Source: Labia minor
Taxonomy: Eukaryota; Arthropoda; Insecta; Dermaptera; Spongiphoridae
Direction: 5' to 3'
Length of the DNA: 64,000 bases
Assembly: GCA_963082975.1 (NCBI GenBank)
Contig: OY720345.1
Location: 17,572,491 to 17,636,490 of the forward strand
In this document: positions 23,301 through 34,672 of the stretch, in pieces
Numbering within the stretch: position 1 is the first letter of the stretch
How the letters are laid out: each line of letters starts with the position of its first letter
Made by a program: the position numbers and the translations under genes
Notes under the pieces: generated by a model
Told to the model about the DNA's origin: nothing
Databases searched by the model: none
The model's input: only the letters and a program-made list of their open reading frames with translations

Positions 23301-26300
23301 AAACCATATCTGAAACAAACAAAAAGAAATATAAAAATCAGTTAAACTTATAAATTAAAAATTCTTAAATTTTACTAATAAATATATACTTTACTAATAA
23401 TTGAATAATAATTGAAAAAAATAAATAGTTAATGAATAATATGTGTACTATAGGATTTATATAAGTATTTATAATCACAATTAGAACTCATTTATAACTA
23501 TAATTATTTATACCCATAGAGAAAGTAATAAAATATTCAAGAAAAAATACTTATAATATTCAAATTATGTTTCTAAGTGACTATTAAACATCACAAAATT
23601 GTATATAATTAAAAATTAAGAGGATATGAAGCATACAAGTATTCATTTATAAAAAAATTAACTTTTTAAAATTTAAAAATAATCACTTTCTCAAATTTCA
23701 CTTAAATTTAATGTATTTTAAGGATGAATTTAACGATTATTATTAAACAAAAAAGTTTTATTTCATATTATTTTGTTTTGTTGATTCCCCTAATATATAT
23801 ATATATATATATATATTAATTTCAATATAATTGATTAATTAAATCTAAAAAATATAGAAATATTTTTATCTAGTCTAACCTCAGTATATGAACAATAATT
23901 GTATTATAATGCAAATCATTTTTTTGGAGATCATCATTTATATAAATAAGAAAAATAAATTTCACAAAATAATTCACTTAGGATCTTTAAATTGCTTTCT
24001 TTATCAACACATATTTATTTAATTTATTATAACAAAACTAATTTGTTAAAGTAATAGTAAATAGTCTCTAACAAGAGATATGGTAATTATTTACGAAACG
24101 GGAAGCTTCAGGGATTTGGATGAAACTTTGCCAGTGGATTCCTTTTTTAATTCCAAAGAAACTTTCCTATGCAATATATGTAGGTCTCTTCTAGTTTACG
24201 AGATAAAAATTATTAACATTTGAATATAAATTCATTAACATTCAATTTAGATACCATGTTTTATTATTTGGCGAGCAGAGGGCTTCACTAATTTTCGGTT
24301 TTTTTCGGTTCGGTTTGGATATAAAAAAATTATTTAATTAATTATTGTTTTAATTTTCATATATCTAAACCGAATTGAATAAACCGAAAATTCGTGAATA
24401 AGTGAATAATTAGTGAATTAGCCAATAAAACATTATTAAATGGCTGTTCATCTTATCTTATTATGCTAGCTAAAATTGTATATATATTTCTATATATATA
24501 TAACCATTGGTTCTCAAAAACCGCTCTAACGATTTTTTTCAAATTTACACTAGATATAGTATTTATAAAGAAAAATTGAGTTTTATTGATCACATCTCTT
24601 GAAACTTACAGCTTCATTATTAATTTCTTAATTGAAAATTATATATGGGTGTGACGTCATCAATTTTACTTCAATTAATATTTTTTTTATATTTAAAATA
24701 TTTTAAAATAAAATAAATTTCGAAATAAAATTAAAAATATTTATTTTTAATAATATATATATATATATATATTTATTAATCTTAATTAATTAATTATTAA
24801 CAAAAAAATACGGTTGGTTGATTCCCGCTTTTTTTTAAATGAATTGTATTAACATTTTTTTATATATTTAAAATATTTTAAAATTCATTATTTAATTTCA
24901 AAATAAAATTAAAAATATTTATTTTTAATAAAATATATATATATATTTATTAATCACTCTCAAAAAAAACAAAAACAAAAACAAAAAAAACATATAATTC
25001 TTGCAAAGAGATTAAAAATGTCATTTTATAGAAAGAAATATAGATATATACAATTTTAGCTAGCATAATAAGATAAGATATATTAGTCTATTGGGTAAAG
25101 GCACTGTTTTGAATAGTCAACTTAGCAGGATCGAAACCGGCGGGAAAAATTTTTTTTTTTTTTTTATCTATTATTTTATATTTATTTATTCATTGTTCTT
25201 TGATTAAATTTAATTTCTTTTATTTTATTTTATTAATTAAAATGATGCAACATTTAATAATTGTAATATTGTAATAAATTTTATTTTTTTTATTTTATTA
25301 ATTACTTATTAGTCATTAACTAATAATTTAATATTAATTCAAAATTTTATAAATTTTTATTATTTAATTTTGCTTTTGTTTATATATATATTTTAATTAA
25401 CTTATCTTATCTTTTAATTTATATATGGACAAATGACACTCATATTGAAATTTGACTCCCGCCTTTTTTTAAAAGATATTTTTTTTATATTTAATATATT
25501 TTAAAATTTTTTATTTAATTTCGAAATAAAATTAAAAATATATATTTTAATAATATTTTATAATTATAAATTACGATATATATTTATCATTCTTCCAATA
25601 AAAAAAAAATATTCATGCACTTAGAAACATATATCTAATAATACATATTTATGTATTATTGAGGACCCCAAGTTCCATGCAATGATGCAACATTTAATAA
25701 TTGTAATAAATAATTAAAGAATTGTATATCAGCTCGGTGTCCCAAGTATTAATATTACCAGCCAAACCCAATATAATAATGAATTATTTTTTTTTAACTT
25801 AATTACCTAGCCGAGGCTCGGGGTCCCGGTGTGATCTTAATATATTGTCAGAATTAGATAAATAATGTAGAGAAAAATTATTTAAAAATAGATATTTATT
25901 TAAATGAAATAAAATTATTTAATTTACAGAATGAAAATGTCTATAATAATGTCTAAACATTTTTTCGAGCGACAGCTCGGTATCCCAGGTATTAATATTA
26001 CCAGCCAAACCCAATAATAATGAATCATTTTTTTTAACTTAAGTACCGAGCCGAGGCTCGGGGTCCCGGTACTTCATAACTATGTTAGTTTTTCTATCAA
26101 ACTTTAATAATTTTTATCTCGTAAAAGAGAAGCGACCGCGACATACTGCTTAAAGAAAGTTTGTTTTGAATAAAAAAAGGAATCCACTGGTAAAGTTTTA
26201 TCAAAATCCCTGAAGATTCCCATTTTGTAAACAATTACTGAGAGAATTAAATTATATAATTAGAAAAGAATGATAAAAGAAGTGAAATTGTAAAAATTAG

Positions 26301-26639
26301 AGCGTCCTCAATTTATCTGCTATTGATATTTATTTATTTTTATAGTTTTTAAATATTTTAAAATTATCTTGAATTATTCTCTTTTCAATAACCAATTTCC
26401 TTTCATTATTTAAAAAGTAGTAATTTTAGTAATAAAATATACAAAATTATTTTTATTTATTTTTTTTAATCACTTATTTTGAAAGAATAATTGGGACTAT
26501 TTTACCTCCACATGGTCCCTCTTGATGGAGGTTCAATTAGCCGTCCATGGCCATGTACATGTTCTATAAACACACACAGCAATCCGACAAGAGCAATAAG
26601 ATATGTCGAGACATCGTTGAGTCGAGGAGGCCAGGCCAT
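20317..26639 (-). CDS. AA15-family lytic polysaccharide monooxygenase with C-terminal membrane anchor (6 coding exons)
   Basis: Secreted-side copper enzyme that oxidatively cleaves chitin and/or cellulose. Coding exons (minus): 26506-26639, 23186-23309, 22945-23051, 22731-22859, 21671-21783 and 20317-20705, frame-consistent, 331 aa. Residues 1-30 are a signal peptide ending HVHG; the mature protein begins HGRLIEPPSRGTMWR, so His31 becomes the N-terminal copper-brace histidine. The second brace histidine is His121 in ELTANH (mature His91). Family hallmarks include ELYCGGF, GKCGVCGDPWD, HEAGGKWG, GYFEFRLCP, CSQCVLQWKY and VGCGAQEEFRACSDIAI. The axial copper position is probably Phe220, with Tyr in some relatives. 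After an acidic Thr/Asn-rich linker (228-262), a hydrophobic helix (about 264-289) and a basic cytoplasmic tail with PIPPPR follow, giving a type I membrane protein. The exon carrying the ATG opens at an acceptor (26646), implying an upstream leader exon. An AATAAA overlaps the stop codon. Confidence 0.96.
21061..21562. mobile_element. Family D foldback element in AA15 intron 5 (D2)
   Basis: Left end ATGGTAATTGTT and right end AACAATTACCAAAT mirror each other. The arms continue with ACTTTACCAGT, TTTTCGAGATAAAAATTATT and AAACATGGTAGC for roughly 190 bp each, around a short loop with an internal inverted repeat (TTCGGTTTTTATAAGTTCGG). No coding capacity. Confidence 0.75.
21875..22700. mobile_element. 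Family F element in AA15 intron 4
   Basis: Ends read GTAAAACCGAGGGATA on the left and ATCCCTCGGTTTTAC on the right, a clear terminal inverted repeat. The interior includes ATATGGCGCG and GCCGAAAAGTTGACTTTTT. Open frames inside are short and without domains. The element fills most of the intron between exons 4 and 5. Confidence 0.7.
24450..25080. mobile_element. Family E element with about 30-bp TIRs
   Basis: The left end TCTTATCTTATTATGCTAGC is mirrored by GCTAGCATAATAAGATAAGA at the right. The interior is AT-rich, with a TGACGTCA palindrome near 24652. A related end (ACTATAATAAGATAAGATAA) occurs alone at about 31440. Confidence 0.6.
25087..25165 (+). repeat. tRNA-like SINE head or tRNA relic
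   Basis: TGGGTAAAGGCACTGTTTTG resembles a Pol III A box and anticodon region, and AGGATCGAAACC about 40 bases later resembles a B box. A T-run follows. No clean cloverleaf can be drawn by eye, so a tRNA-derived repeat is likelier than a functional tRNA. Confidence 0.3.
25730..26071. repeat. Two direct copies of a roughly 100-bp unit with hairpin core
   Basis: Copies at 25730-25831 and 25973-26071 share CAGCTCGGT, TATTAATATTACCAGCCAAA and a hairpin-forming GAGCCGAGGCTCGGGGTCCC. They are 243 bp apart, within the insertion that splits D3. The family is not recognised. Confidence 0.6.
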
Positions 26640-26645
26640 CAGGAT

Positions 26646-27400
26646 CTGAAATTAAGGAATTAACAAAAAAAAAAACATTAATAGACAATCAACATCTTAT
26701 CTATATTTTTTTTTATGTAACTTTCTCATAAATAATTGACCAACCAAAAGTATTCCCATGAATGAATTGTTTTATTGTTTAATCAAGTCCCCCCCCCAGA
26801 TTCAATGTCTTACATGCGATTGTGTTTTAAATAAAAAAAAATACTTTTTACCACTGTCATAAAATTATTTCTATTTTATTAAAAAATATATAAATATATA
26901 TATATATATATAATGTAAGTTTATGATAAATTACAATAATCAAAATGACTTCCTAATTATAAATCTAAAAGAAAAGAAATATTTTCAAAATTTAAAAGAA
27001 ACTCCCTCCCCCTCACTCGAAATGATGAATAATAACTAACTAAATTGAATAATTGTAATGCATAATGTAATAATAATATTTCTAATATACATGTATTATA
27101 TAAATTCTCTATTATTATTATTAGTAGTAGTAGTAGTAGTATTAGTATTATTATTATTATTATTGTATAAAATAAAAATATCAAATATTTTTTGTTTTTT
27201 CTAACAAATGTTAATTCCCCCCCCCCTCCCCATACGAAAAGATTCTATACTCGCTATTGTCTTAAATGACAAAATTATTTAGACAATTTATTATTGAAAT
27301 ATTTTCTATATTTTGACCTCAATATTTTAATAAATTTGTTCTCCTCTTCAATAACATTTTAAACAGTTAACTGGTTTTCATTCACTTCAAAATAAAAAAT
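26646..27400. other. Upstream flank of AA15 gene, low complexity
   Basis: Contains homopolymer C runs (26789-26797 and 27217-27231), (TA)n near 26895 and a (TAG)n/(TTA)n microsatellite near 27115-27165. A leader exon and promoter of the AA15 gene are expected here or further upstream, but no core motif is convincing. Confidence 0.4.
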
Positions 27401-27720
27401 CTGGTGTGTCTCCACTCGACTATCTCGCAAATTTGAATTGAATTAATTAACATATATTATATTTAATTTTAATTTAATTAATTAAATATAAATATTAACT
27501 ACTTATAATTGAATTGGATAAATTAATTAAAAAATTTAAATTTGCAGTATAGTATTGTTATTAAATTAAATTAATTAATTAACATATATTAAATTTAAAT
27601 TTAAAACATTTACTTTTATTTTTAATCAAAATTTAAAAATTTAAAAAATTAATTCGCGGCTCTTTGTTGATGACACCACGTCACGTGCTGGAGCGTGATT
27701 GGCAATCAACGTGTTAAAAA
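27401..27720 (-). mobile_element. Family B element fragment (B5)
   Basis: Starts with the 3'-end palindrome in reverse (CTGGTGTGTCTCCACTCGAC, then TATCTCGCAAATTTGAATTG) and includes CACCACGTCACGTGCTGG. It breaks off at the inverted-repeat arm boundary. Confidence 0.65.
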
Positions 27721-27727
27721 AATAAAA

Positions 27728-29208
27728 AAAGTCGAATTGGCAGTCGTGGGACTGGCCGACAGAAGTGAAAACTTGTGCGTAAGAAATTTGAAAGCAGACG
27801 GAATGCGCACCAGCTTCACGAGAAAAATGAAATTTATATACGTATATATATATATATAAAATTCATAATTATTTTTTTCAGCAAACTGATTATTATTACA
27901 AAAATATTAAAAATACGATGTGTATGAATATATATATATATGTCTGTCTGTCTGTCTGTCTGTGTGTGTGTGTCTGTCAAATACTCAAAAACTACCCGTC
28001 CGATTGCGATGAAACTTTCAGGGATTGTTGTGGGCGTCCCAGGGAAGGTTTTAGTGTAGTTAAATCCAAAATTAATTTATCCAAAATTAATTTAAATAGT
28101 AATATTTTGGTAAAAGTCTATTTATGGTTACCATGGTTACATTGAAAAATTTACAATAAATAAATAAAAATAATTGGAAATCTTTTCAACTTATTATTTT
28201 GATAAATTTTATTAATATTTTAAATTTTTTTTAAACTGCCAAAAATAACATACCCATAATAATAGTTGTAATAAAAATAAAAATATAAATCACAATGTAA
28301 GTAAAATATTGAATCGTTTTATTTATATTGTTTCAATTATTGTTTGAATATTTATTAAATTTATATATAGATTAATTTACATGTTTAAATGTATATTTAA
28401 TAAATTTATTTATTGATTCTTAATATTAATAATTCCAATTACTTTCTTGAAAATTTTTTTTATTTAAAAGCATATTCAGCATATCTCGCAAATTTGAATT
28501 GGATTAAATAACATATATTAATTTAAATTAAATTAAATTAATTCAATTATAAATTAAAATTAATAAATAATATTTATTAAACCAGCGAAAGTTTGGCTCT
28601 CTTTTGATGGCACCACGTCACGTGTTGGCGCGTGAGATTTCCAGTGTTAAAAAATTAATTCTGGTACTTTCAGCGATTCTATCAGGCTGAAATTCTATAT
28701 ATAGCAGTTTTATACAATTATTAATCATGTGAAAAATTATCAAACATATATCTTTATTTTTACGGTCACACACACACACACACACACATATTTAAAAATT
28801 AATTTATTAAAATATATATTATATAATATATTATATATAGTATATAATTTAATATATATATATATATATTCTGAAATTAATTTTAAATTATATAAATATA
28901 TTAGAAATTAATTTAATATAATTTAACACATAATAATATATTAAAATATTTTATTTTATATATACATAATTTAGTAATACTGATTATTAATGTAAATATA
29001 AATAATAATATTTAATATGGCAAATATGTAAAATTTCGTAAAGAATGTATCAGAAGTTTAGTGTCTAACATTCTGGCGTATTGCGCATGCGTATATCGGT
29101 TGGTCGGTCGGGTCGGTGTCGTTTTGGAATCTCACGCGAAATCTATATTTTTTCCCCATCCGCAAAAGTGCTCAACGCCGCTAAAGAAGTTTTCACTTCA
29201 AAAATTAA
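27728..29208 (+). repeat. Left arm of large inverted repeat (about 1.48 kb)
   Basis: The arm is repeated in opposite orientation at 37278-39016. Landmarks in order: ACTGGCCGACAGAAGTGAAA, a (TCTG)n/(TG)n tract, ACTCAAAAACTACCCGTCCG, a family B piece, a (CA)n tract, GTATTGCGCATGCG-like sequence, and GTGCTCAACGCCGC. Within it, GAAGTGAAAACTT (27762) and AAGTTTTCACTTC (29187-29199) form a 13-bp inverted pair, so the core may itself be a transposon of about 1.44 kb. Confidence 0.85.
28483..28775 (-). mobile_element. Family B element fragment in left arm (B6)
   Basis: Begins ATATCTCGCAAATTTGAATT, has CACCACGTCACGTG and TATATATAGCAGTTTTATAC, and ends at ACGGTCACACAC where the (CA)n tract starts. Its counterpart in the right arm is B9. 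Confidence 0.7.
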
Positions 29209-29630
29209 TTCTGGTACTTTCAGCGATTCAATCAAGCTGAAGTTCTAAATATAGCAGTTTTATACAATTTTTAATCATGTGAAAAACTATCAAACATATA
29301 TCTTTATTTTTACGGTCAGTTTTGAGGGAAAAAAATCATAACGTGGTAGGTAATGACCCTCTTCCAGATGAGCTACATTTCTCAAAAGTTGATAGAAAAG
29401 TACGAATTTTGAATAATGCCCATGTACCAAATTTCATTATTCTAGTTCAAACCCTTTTTGAGTAAATTGTCTACACACACTCAGAGAGAAAAAGAGAGAG
29501 AGAGACAGACATACAGACATTTTTCTCAACATTAGTGAAAATGACTCGGGGACCTTCTAAACGTATAAAAACATCAAAATCTCTACATCGAAAATTTTCG
29601 TGATTGCAATACTATCTATGGCGAGATAGT
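29202..29630 (-). mobile_element. Family B element fragment (B7)
   Basis: Runs from AAAAATTAATTCTGGTAC to the terminal hairpin ACTATCTATGGCGAGATAGT. The usual (CA)n tract is replaced by a GAGA-rich microsatellite (about 29482-29506). The palindromic 3' end is missing. Confidence 0.7.
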
Positions 29631-29694
29631 AAAAAGATATTGTTTTGTAACGATTGTTAACTCACCCCAAAAATTATTTACTGATATATATATA

Positions 29695-30181
29695 CGAGGG
29701 TGGTCTGAAAAGTTTCCGGCCTGGCCAAGAAAAACGATGTTTTTAAATTTTTTTTTTTTTTTGTTTTATTTTTCAAAATTCAAGATAATTGAGACCTGTA
29801 CGATGTCAGCTGAACGCGTGCGAAATAGTTTGCAAAACCATTTGAATATGGAAAGATGTGTGCAATGTGGGTGCCGCATTTCCTAACGTTAGACCAAAAA
29901 TTGCTTCGAAAAACCATTTCTAACGACAATTTGGCGCTGTAGGCGTAATCCAAACGAATTTTTGCGTCGATTCATAACTGTTGATGAGACTTAAATTAAA
30001 TTAAATCAAATTTAATTAATTAATTAAATAATTTATTAATTAATGAAAATAATTAAATTAAATAACACCGTTATGAGAAATGTATCAGTGTTGATGGAGA
30101 TTATGTTGAAAAATATAGCAAAAAAAAATTGAAAAACATCGTTTTTCTTGGCCAGGTCGGAAACTTTTCAGACCACCCTCG
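29695..30181 (+). mobile_element. Mariner relic, internally deleted, TA target duplication
   Basis: Terminal inverted repeats of about 45 bp start CGAGGGTGGTCTGAAAAGTT and close with the complement; each end abuts TA. Broken frames read FLTLDQKLLRKTISNDNLAL and FLRRFITVDET, the mariner segment that carries the first catalytic Asp (VDE). The remainder of the transposase, including the later DD34D residues, is absent. It lies in the loop of the giant inverted repeat. Confidence 0.85.
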
Positions 30182-30183
30182 TA

Positions 30184-32371
30184 AGCAGGTAGATAAGTTG
30201 TTCTTGGGACAAAATTATAATTGACATAGTATAAATATAATATAAAACTATTGCCTGTAAAAAACTTTATTGAAATGTTAAATTTTATTAAGTTTCCTCG
30301 TTATATCAGTTTTAATGGCTTAGGTTATTGCATATTTATATCATAAATTTTAGGGTAATAATTTGGGTAATCTTATCTACATACACACATTTTTCTCAGC
30401 CTTAGTATGATTTTATTTATAAAATACTAATTTATTAGTTTTTTCATATTAATATCCAAAAAACATATTAATGATCTATTTTTTCTACTTTAATTATTAA
30501 TTTACTTTTTTTGTTATCATAAAGTTAAATTTATTTAACATCCATCAGGCGGAACTCATTTATCATTACATCAAATTTATTCGACAGTATTTTCAGGCAA
30601 TTAACTATTTTAGAATCTACAGGTTTTTATCATTACTTAACCTTTTTTTTTGATTATTCTTACCTTTGAAAAATCATATTTGTTGGTATGTAATTAAGTT
30701 AATACTTTTGAAAAAAAAAAATAAACTTTGTTATTATATAACATTTGTGTAAAGACAATTAAAAAGAATAAATATTTTTTTATAAGAAAATGATTTTTAG
30801 GGTCTACTTAACGATCAAACTTAATCAAAATATTCCGCCTGATTAAGCTATTAAATGAATAAAAAAGAATATATTTTTTGTCTATTTATGAAAATGAAAT
30901 TAAAAATTGTATTATTATGTAATGGCTCACCCAGTCGCGTCTCGGTACTTTAAAAAAATTATTCTTTGTGAACTATGAATATTTAAAATTAAGATTATTA
31001 TATTTAAAATAAATAAACGATAAAATATATGAATCAATTTCCAATAATTTAATAGAGCATAAATTAAAAAAAATAGTCATAAAAACTTACAGCCCTTAAA
31101 CGTAGGTATTAATGGACCGAAAGACAGAAAAGTATGGCCTGTGGATATAACATAATATATATTTAGTAATTTGATTACTAAATATTATTAAAATAAATAT
31201 TTTTAATTTATTTATAATATTTTGTATTTAAGGAAGCGCTGTCCGGTATTGCGTTTTTTATCATTAAAATTCATATTTTAAATTAAGAAAAAACTAACAA
31301 AGATGATTTTTCCCGATTTTTTTTCCTGAGGCTGAAACCAAAACAGATCGACTTTTCTTTATAAATATTATCTATGGTGTGAATTTCAAAAAAATCTTTG
31401 GAGCGATAAAAATTGATATATATATATACGATTTTTGCTACTATAATAAGATAAGATAAGATATATCAATGAAAATAATTATATTATATTGTTTTAATGT
31501 TGGTTTCTAATTTATGGTATAATAAATGCAATCAAAAACTCCTTAAAACAAGGAGAGAGAATTAAATTTTGATTACTTTACTAAAATTAAAAATTAATAT
31601 AAATTCTAATTCTGAATATACTTAATAAAATGTCTAAAAAATGGATAAGATAATTTATTTGATTATTTTTTTAATATAAGTAAATTTAACTAATCATCAT
31701 AATCAACAAATAAATAGATTCGATACCCTTTCTTATTTGAATTGAAAATAAAAATGATCAATTTTAATAAATGGAAATCGTTTCACTTTTGCATTTCAAT
31801 CTAATTAAATTGGTAACGCACTTTTTTCAAAGGCTTAATGTTTATTGAGTTACAAACTTCAATTAAAGAATAAAACATTTTCACTTTCTTTCATTTATAG
31901 ATACCTATAATACTTTGTAGATTTTCTCTTAACATAATTTATGTAAAGTTTGCGTCATTACACTTTGCAAGTTATTCAAGATGCCTTAATATAGACATCC
32001 ACCCACATTAACTATTATAATTAATCAAATGGATGAACAAAAATGTAATAATAAATAGAAATCATCAATCATTTTCTTAATTGATTTATTTTAGAACAAT
32101 CTTTTTCCAACATTTCTTTTATTAAATGGAAATACTAAAGTAAACTAATAATAAATATCTCAAGCAACCATTTAAGTCTATTTTATTTGTAAAATTTCAA
32201 GAAAAATTTTAAAAAATTGAGCCCGAAAGAAAATCTATATCTATAATAAAAATGATTTTTACTTCCAGATTACTCAGAATTAAAACATTTTTACATATCT
32301 TTACGTTAAATGATCTCGAGACTATAAATATGACTTTGGAATTTTTCATACCTGTCTAATCTATCTATCTA
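30184..32371. other. AT-rich stretch without recognised gene
   Basis: Frames on both strands are short. A lone family E-like end occurs near 31440, and a GTCGCGTCTCGGTACT motif near 30933. Nothing else was recognised. Confidence 0.4.
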
Positions 32372-32483
32372 TCTATATATATAAAAGGCAATGTCTGTGT
32401 GTCTGTCAAATACTCAAAAACTACCCGTCCGATTACGGTGAAACTTTCAGGGATTGTTGTGGGCATCCCAGGGAAGGTTTTAA
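32372..32483 (+). mobile_element. Helitron 5'-end fragment
   Basis: Starts TCTATATATATAAAAGGCAA after an A, then TCAAATACTCAAAAACTACC and TTGTGGGCATCCCAGGGAAG. The same body occurs in both arms of the giant inverted repeat (near 27975 and 38760). It is cut off by the next Helitron at 32484. Confidence 0.6.
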
Positions 32484-32953
32484 TCTATATATATAAAAGG
32501 CAATGTCTGTGTGTCTGTCTGTGTTATTGTTTTGTGTTTTGTATATATATGTAAAATAAAGAACAAACAGAAATAAGAAAATAAATTTTAATTAATATAA
32601 TTTATAAAAAAAAATAATGTTCATAAACTTAGAATATTAATTATTTAATTAATTAAAATCTACTTAAATAAATGCAAAGAGCCACAAATATATTAGTAAA
32701 TATATAAATAATAATATTAAATAGTCAATAAATCTTACTTATTATACTAGGAAAATTTGTTGTTGATTAAATTAAAATATATTTTCCAAGAAAACAAATA
32801 TATGTCTTATCTACTTATACTGATTGAAACAAAATGGATGAAAACCTTTTACATACAGACTTTCAACCAAATACCATGTATCACTCGGGGGTACAGGGGG
32901 CGGAGCCCCCGTCTAGGTGTGAAGAGCGCCTGGACGGCGCTCGGAGCAGCTAG
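32484..32953 (+). mobile_element. Non-autonomous Helitron, canonical ends
   Basis: The 5' end is TCTATATATATAAAAGGC, directly after A. The 3' end is a hairpin (GAGCGCC...GGCGCTC, 32924-32944) followed after a short spacer by CTAG and then T. It thus has TC and CTAG termini, a 3' stem-loop, insertion between A and T, and no target duplication. The upstream motif GGGGGCGGAGCCCCCGTCTA adds a second stem. At 470 bp it encodes no Rep/helicase. Confidence 0.85.
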
Positions 32954-33556
32954 TCAATAAATAAAACCAAGGATGTAATATTTAAAAACAACAACATAAA
33001 TGATGAAATTAAAAAAATACAAAAATATAGATATAACGAATTAAATTAACAAAATATAAAACTATTGCCAGTTTAAAACAGCAGACCTCTTCAAGAAAAA
33101 TTTTAAACAATTTTCTAAAAATAAAAAAAAAATGTTTTATGCAAAAAGGGTTCAAATTAAATGATTCTAGTTATGAGGGTTATTAATAGTATAATGTTGG
33201 ATACTTTCATTCACTATTCAACTATTTCTATAATTACTCTGTAAAAGAGAACGAGAGAAATGGAATTTGTTTAATTTTAATCTTGAATGGTATTCGTTGA
33301 CAGGTGAGAAAAAATATGTTTTACTTTTATGAGGGTCTAGAATTTACTGAATAAATTGCCAAATATATTTCTATAATTAGAGTATTTAAGAAACAATTTG
33401 AATATGTTTCGAATAGGAATTGTTTTTCCTAATCGAAAGAGAATAGAAAATAGATTTGTGAAAAATCTAAATATTTTGTTAATATGTAATGAATGATTCA
33501 TAAATTAATATGTAATGAATGGTTCATAAAGTTATTTTAGTTAAGTTAATTTTATA
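32954..33556. other. AT-rich stretch between Helitrons
   Basis: No gene, splice-site pair or repeat end was recognised between the two Helitron-type elements. Confidence 0.4.
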
Positions 33557-33854
33557 TCAATATATATATAATTTCCGTCGTAGGTATGTGATGTCTGTAA
33601 CATTATGAACATTATGAAGTTAGTTACAAATTGTCAAAATTATTAATTTGTAACTAACTTCATTTTTTTTTTAAATTTTGTCTTTTTAAATTAAATAAGT
33701 GTCAAATAAAAAAAAAAATAAAAAAATGATTAATAAAGTTAATAATTTTAGATTTAAACATTGTGTTGTTTTGTAAGTATTTGTAATGTTGTTTTAAAAT
33801 GTCTCACTAAGAAGAGTTTTATTCCCCCCGACATATGATGCTGGGAACGGCTAG
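33557..33854 (+). mobile_element. Helitron-like element, family C (copy C1)
   Basis: Starts TCAATATATATATAATTTCC after A and ends GCTGGGAACGGCTAG before T, giving TC...CTAG ends with A/T flanks. An internal inverted pair GAAGTTAGTTACAAATT / AATTTGTAACTAACTTC is conserved. A second copy is at 43148-43661. Confidence 0.65.
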
Positions 33855-34148
33855 TAAATTAGTATAATTGATGTTACGGTGAACTTGAGGATGGAACAAC
33901 ATGTGGTAGATATGACCTACTCTCCATGCCAACGACATAACTATTGTATATATTTTATATTTATTTATCATAGAAATATGTTTTTCTAAAAAAATCTAAA
34001 TAAATGCTGATAGTTAAGCATAATAAATGTGAATGAAGTGTGAGTTGGAAATCAAACAAATCATATATTTATTTAATTCAATCTCCAAAAAGTAATTTTC
34101 ATTTTGGACACAAAAGATATAAAATAAAAATAAAGCAAAAATAAAATA

Positions 34149-34672
34149 AGCTGGAGTGTCTCCACTCGACTATCTCGCAAATTTGAATTGGATTAATTAA
34201 TATATATTATATTTAAATTAAATTTAATTAATTATAAAATAAAATTAATAAAAAATATTTATTAAATCAGCGCATGTTTGGCTCTTTGTTGATGGCACCA
34301 CGTCACGTGTTGGCGCGTGATTTACAGTGTTAAAAAATTAATTCGGGTACTTTCAGCGATTCAATATAATTATTAATTAATAATTCTATATATAGCGGTT
34401 TTATACAATTTTTAATCATGTGAAAAACTATCAAACATATATCTTTATTTTTACGGTCACTTTAGAGGAAACAAAATCAAAACGTTGTAGGTAATGACCC
34501 TCTTCCGGTTGAGCTACATTCTCAAAAGTCTACACACACACATACACATACATACAGATATTTTTCCTCAACCTTAGTGAAAATGACTCAGGGACCTTCA
34601 AAACGTATGAAAACATCAAAATCTCCACATCGAAAATTTTCGTGATCGCAATACTATCTCTGGCGAATTAGT
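34149..34672 (-). mobile_element. Family B element (B8)
   Basis: Runs from AGCTGGAGTGTCTCCACTCG to ACTATCTCTGGCGAATTAGT. The microsatellite is reduced to a short (ACACAC) block, and the stretch around the usual TTTGGTAC box is deleted (near 34528-34535). Confidence 0.75.

Larger units (their letters stand above)
24081..26240. mobile_element. Family D foldback element in AA15 intron 1, split by insertions (D3)
   Basis: Outer ends TGGTAATTATTTACGAAACG and its mirror (GTAAACAATTACTG, 26240) bracket D arms with CCAGTGGATTCC, ACGAGATAAAAATTATT and AAATGGCTGTTCATC. The arm is interrupted near 24450 and resumes at about 26090, so some 1.6 kb of other sequence sits inside. Confidence 0.65.

Noticed and set aside
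27918..28911. Matching open frames in the two inverted-repeat arms (also 37580-38824)
   Set aside because: Similarity comes from the repeat itself; the frames run through microsatellites and AT tracts and show no coding signature.
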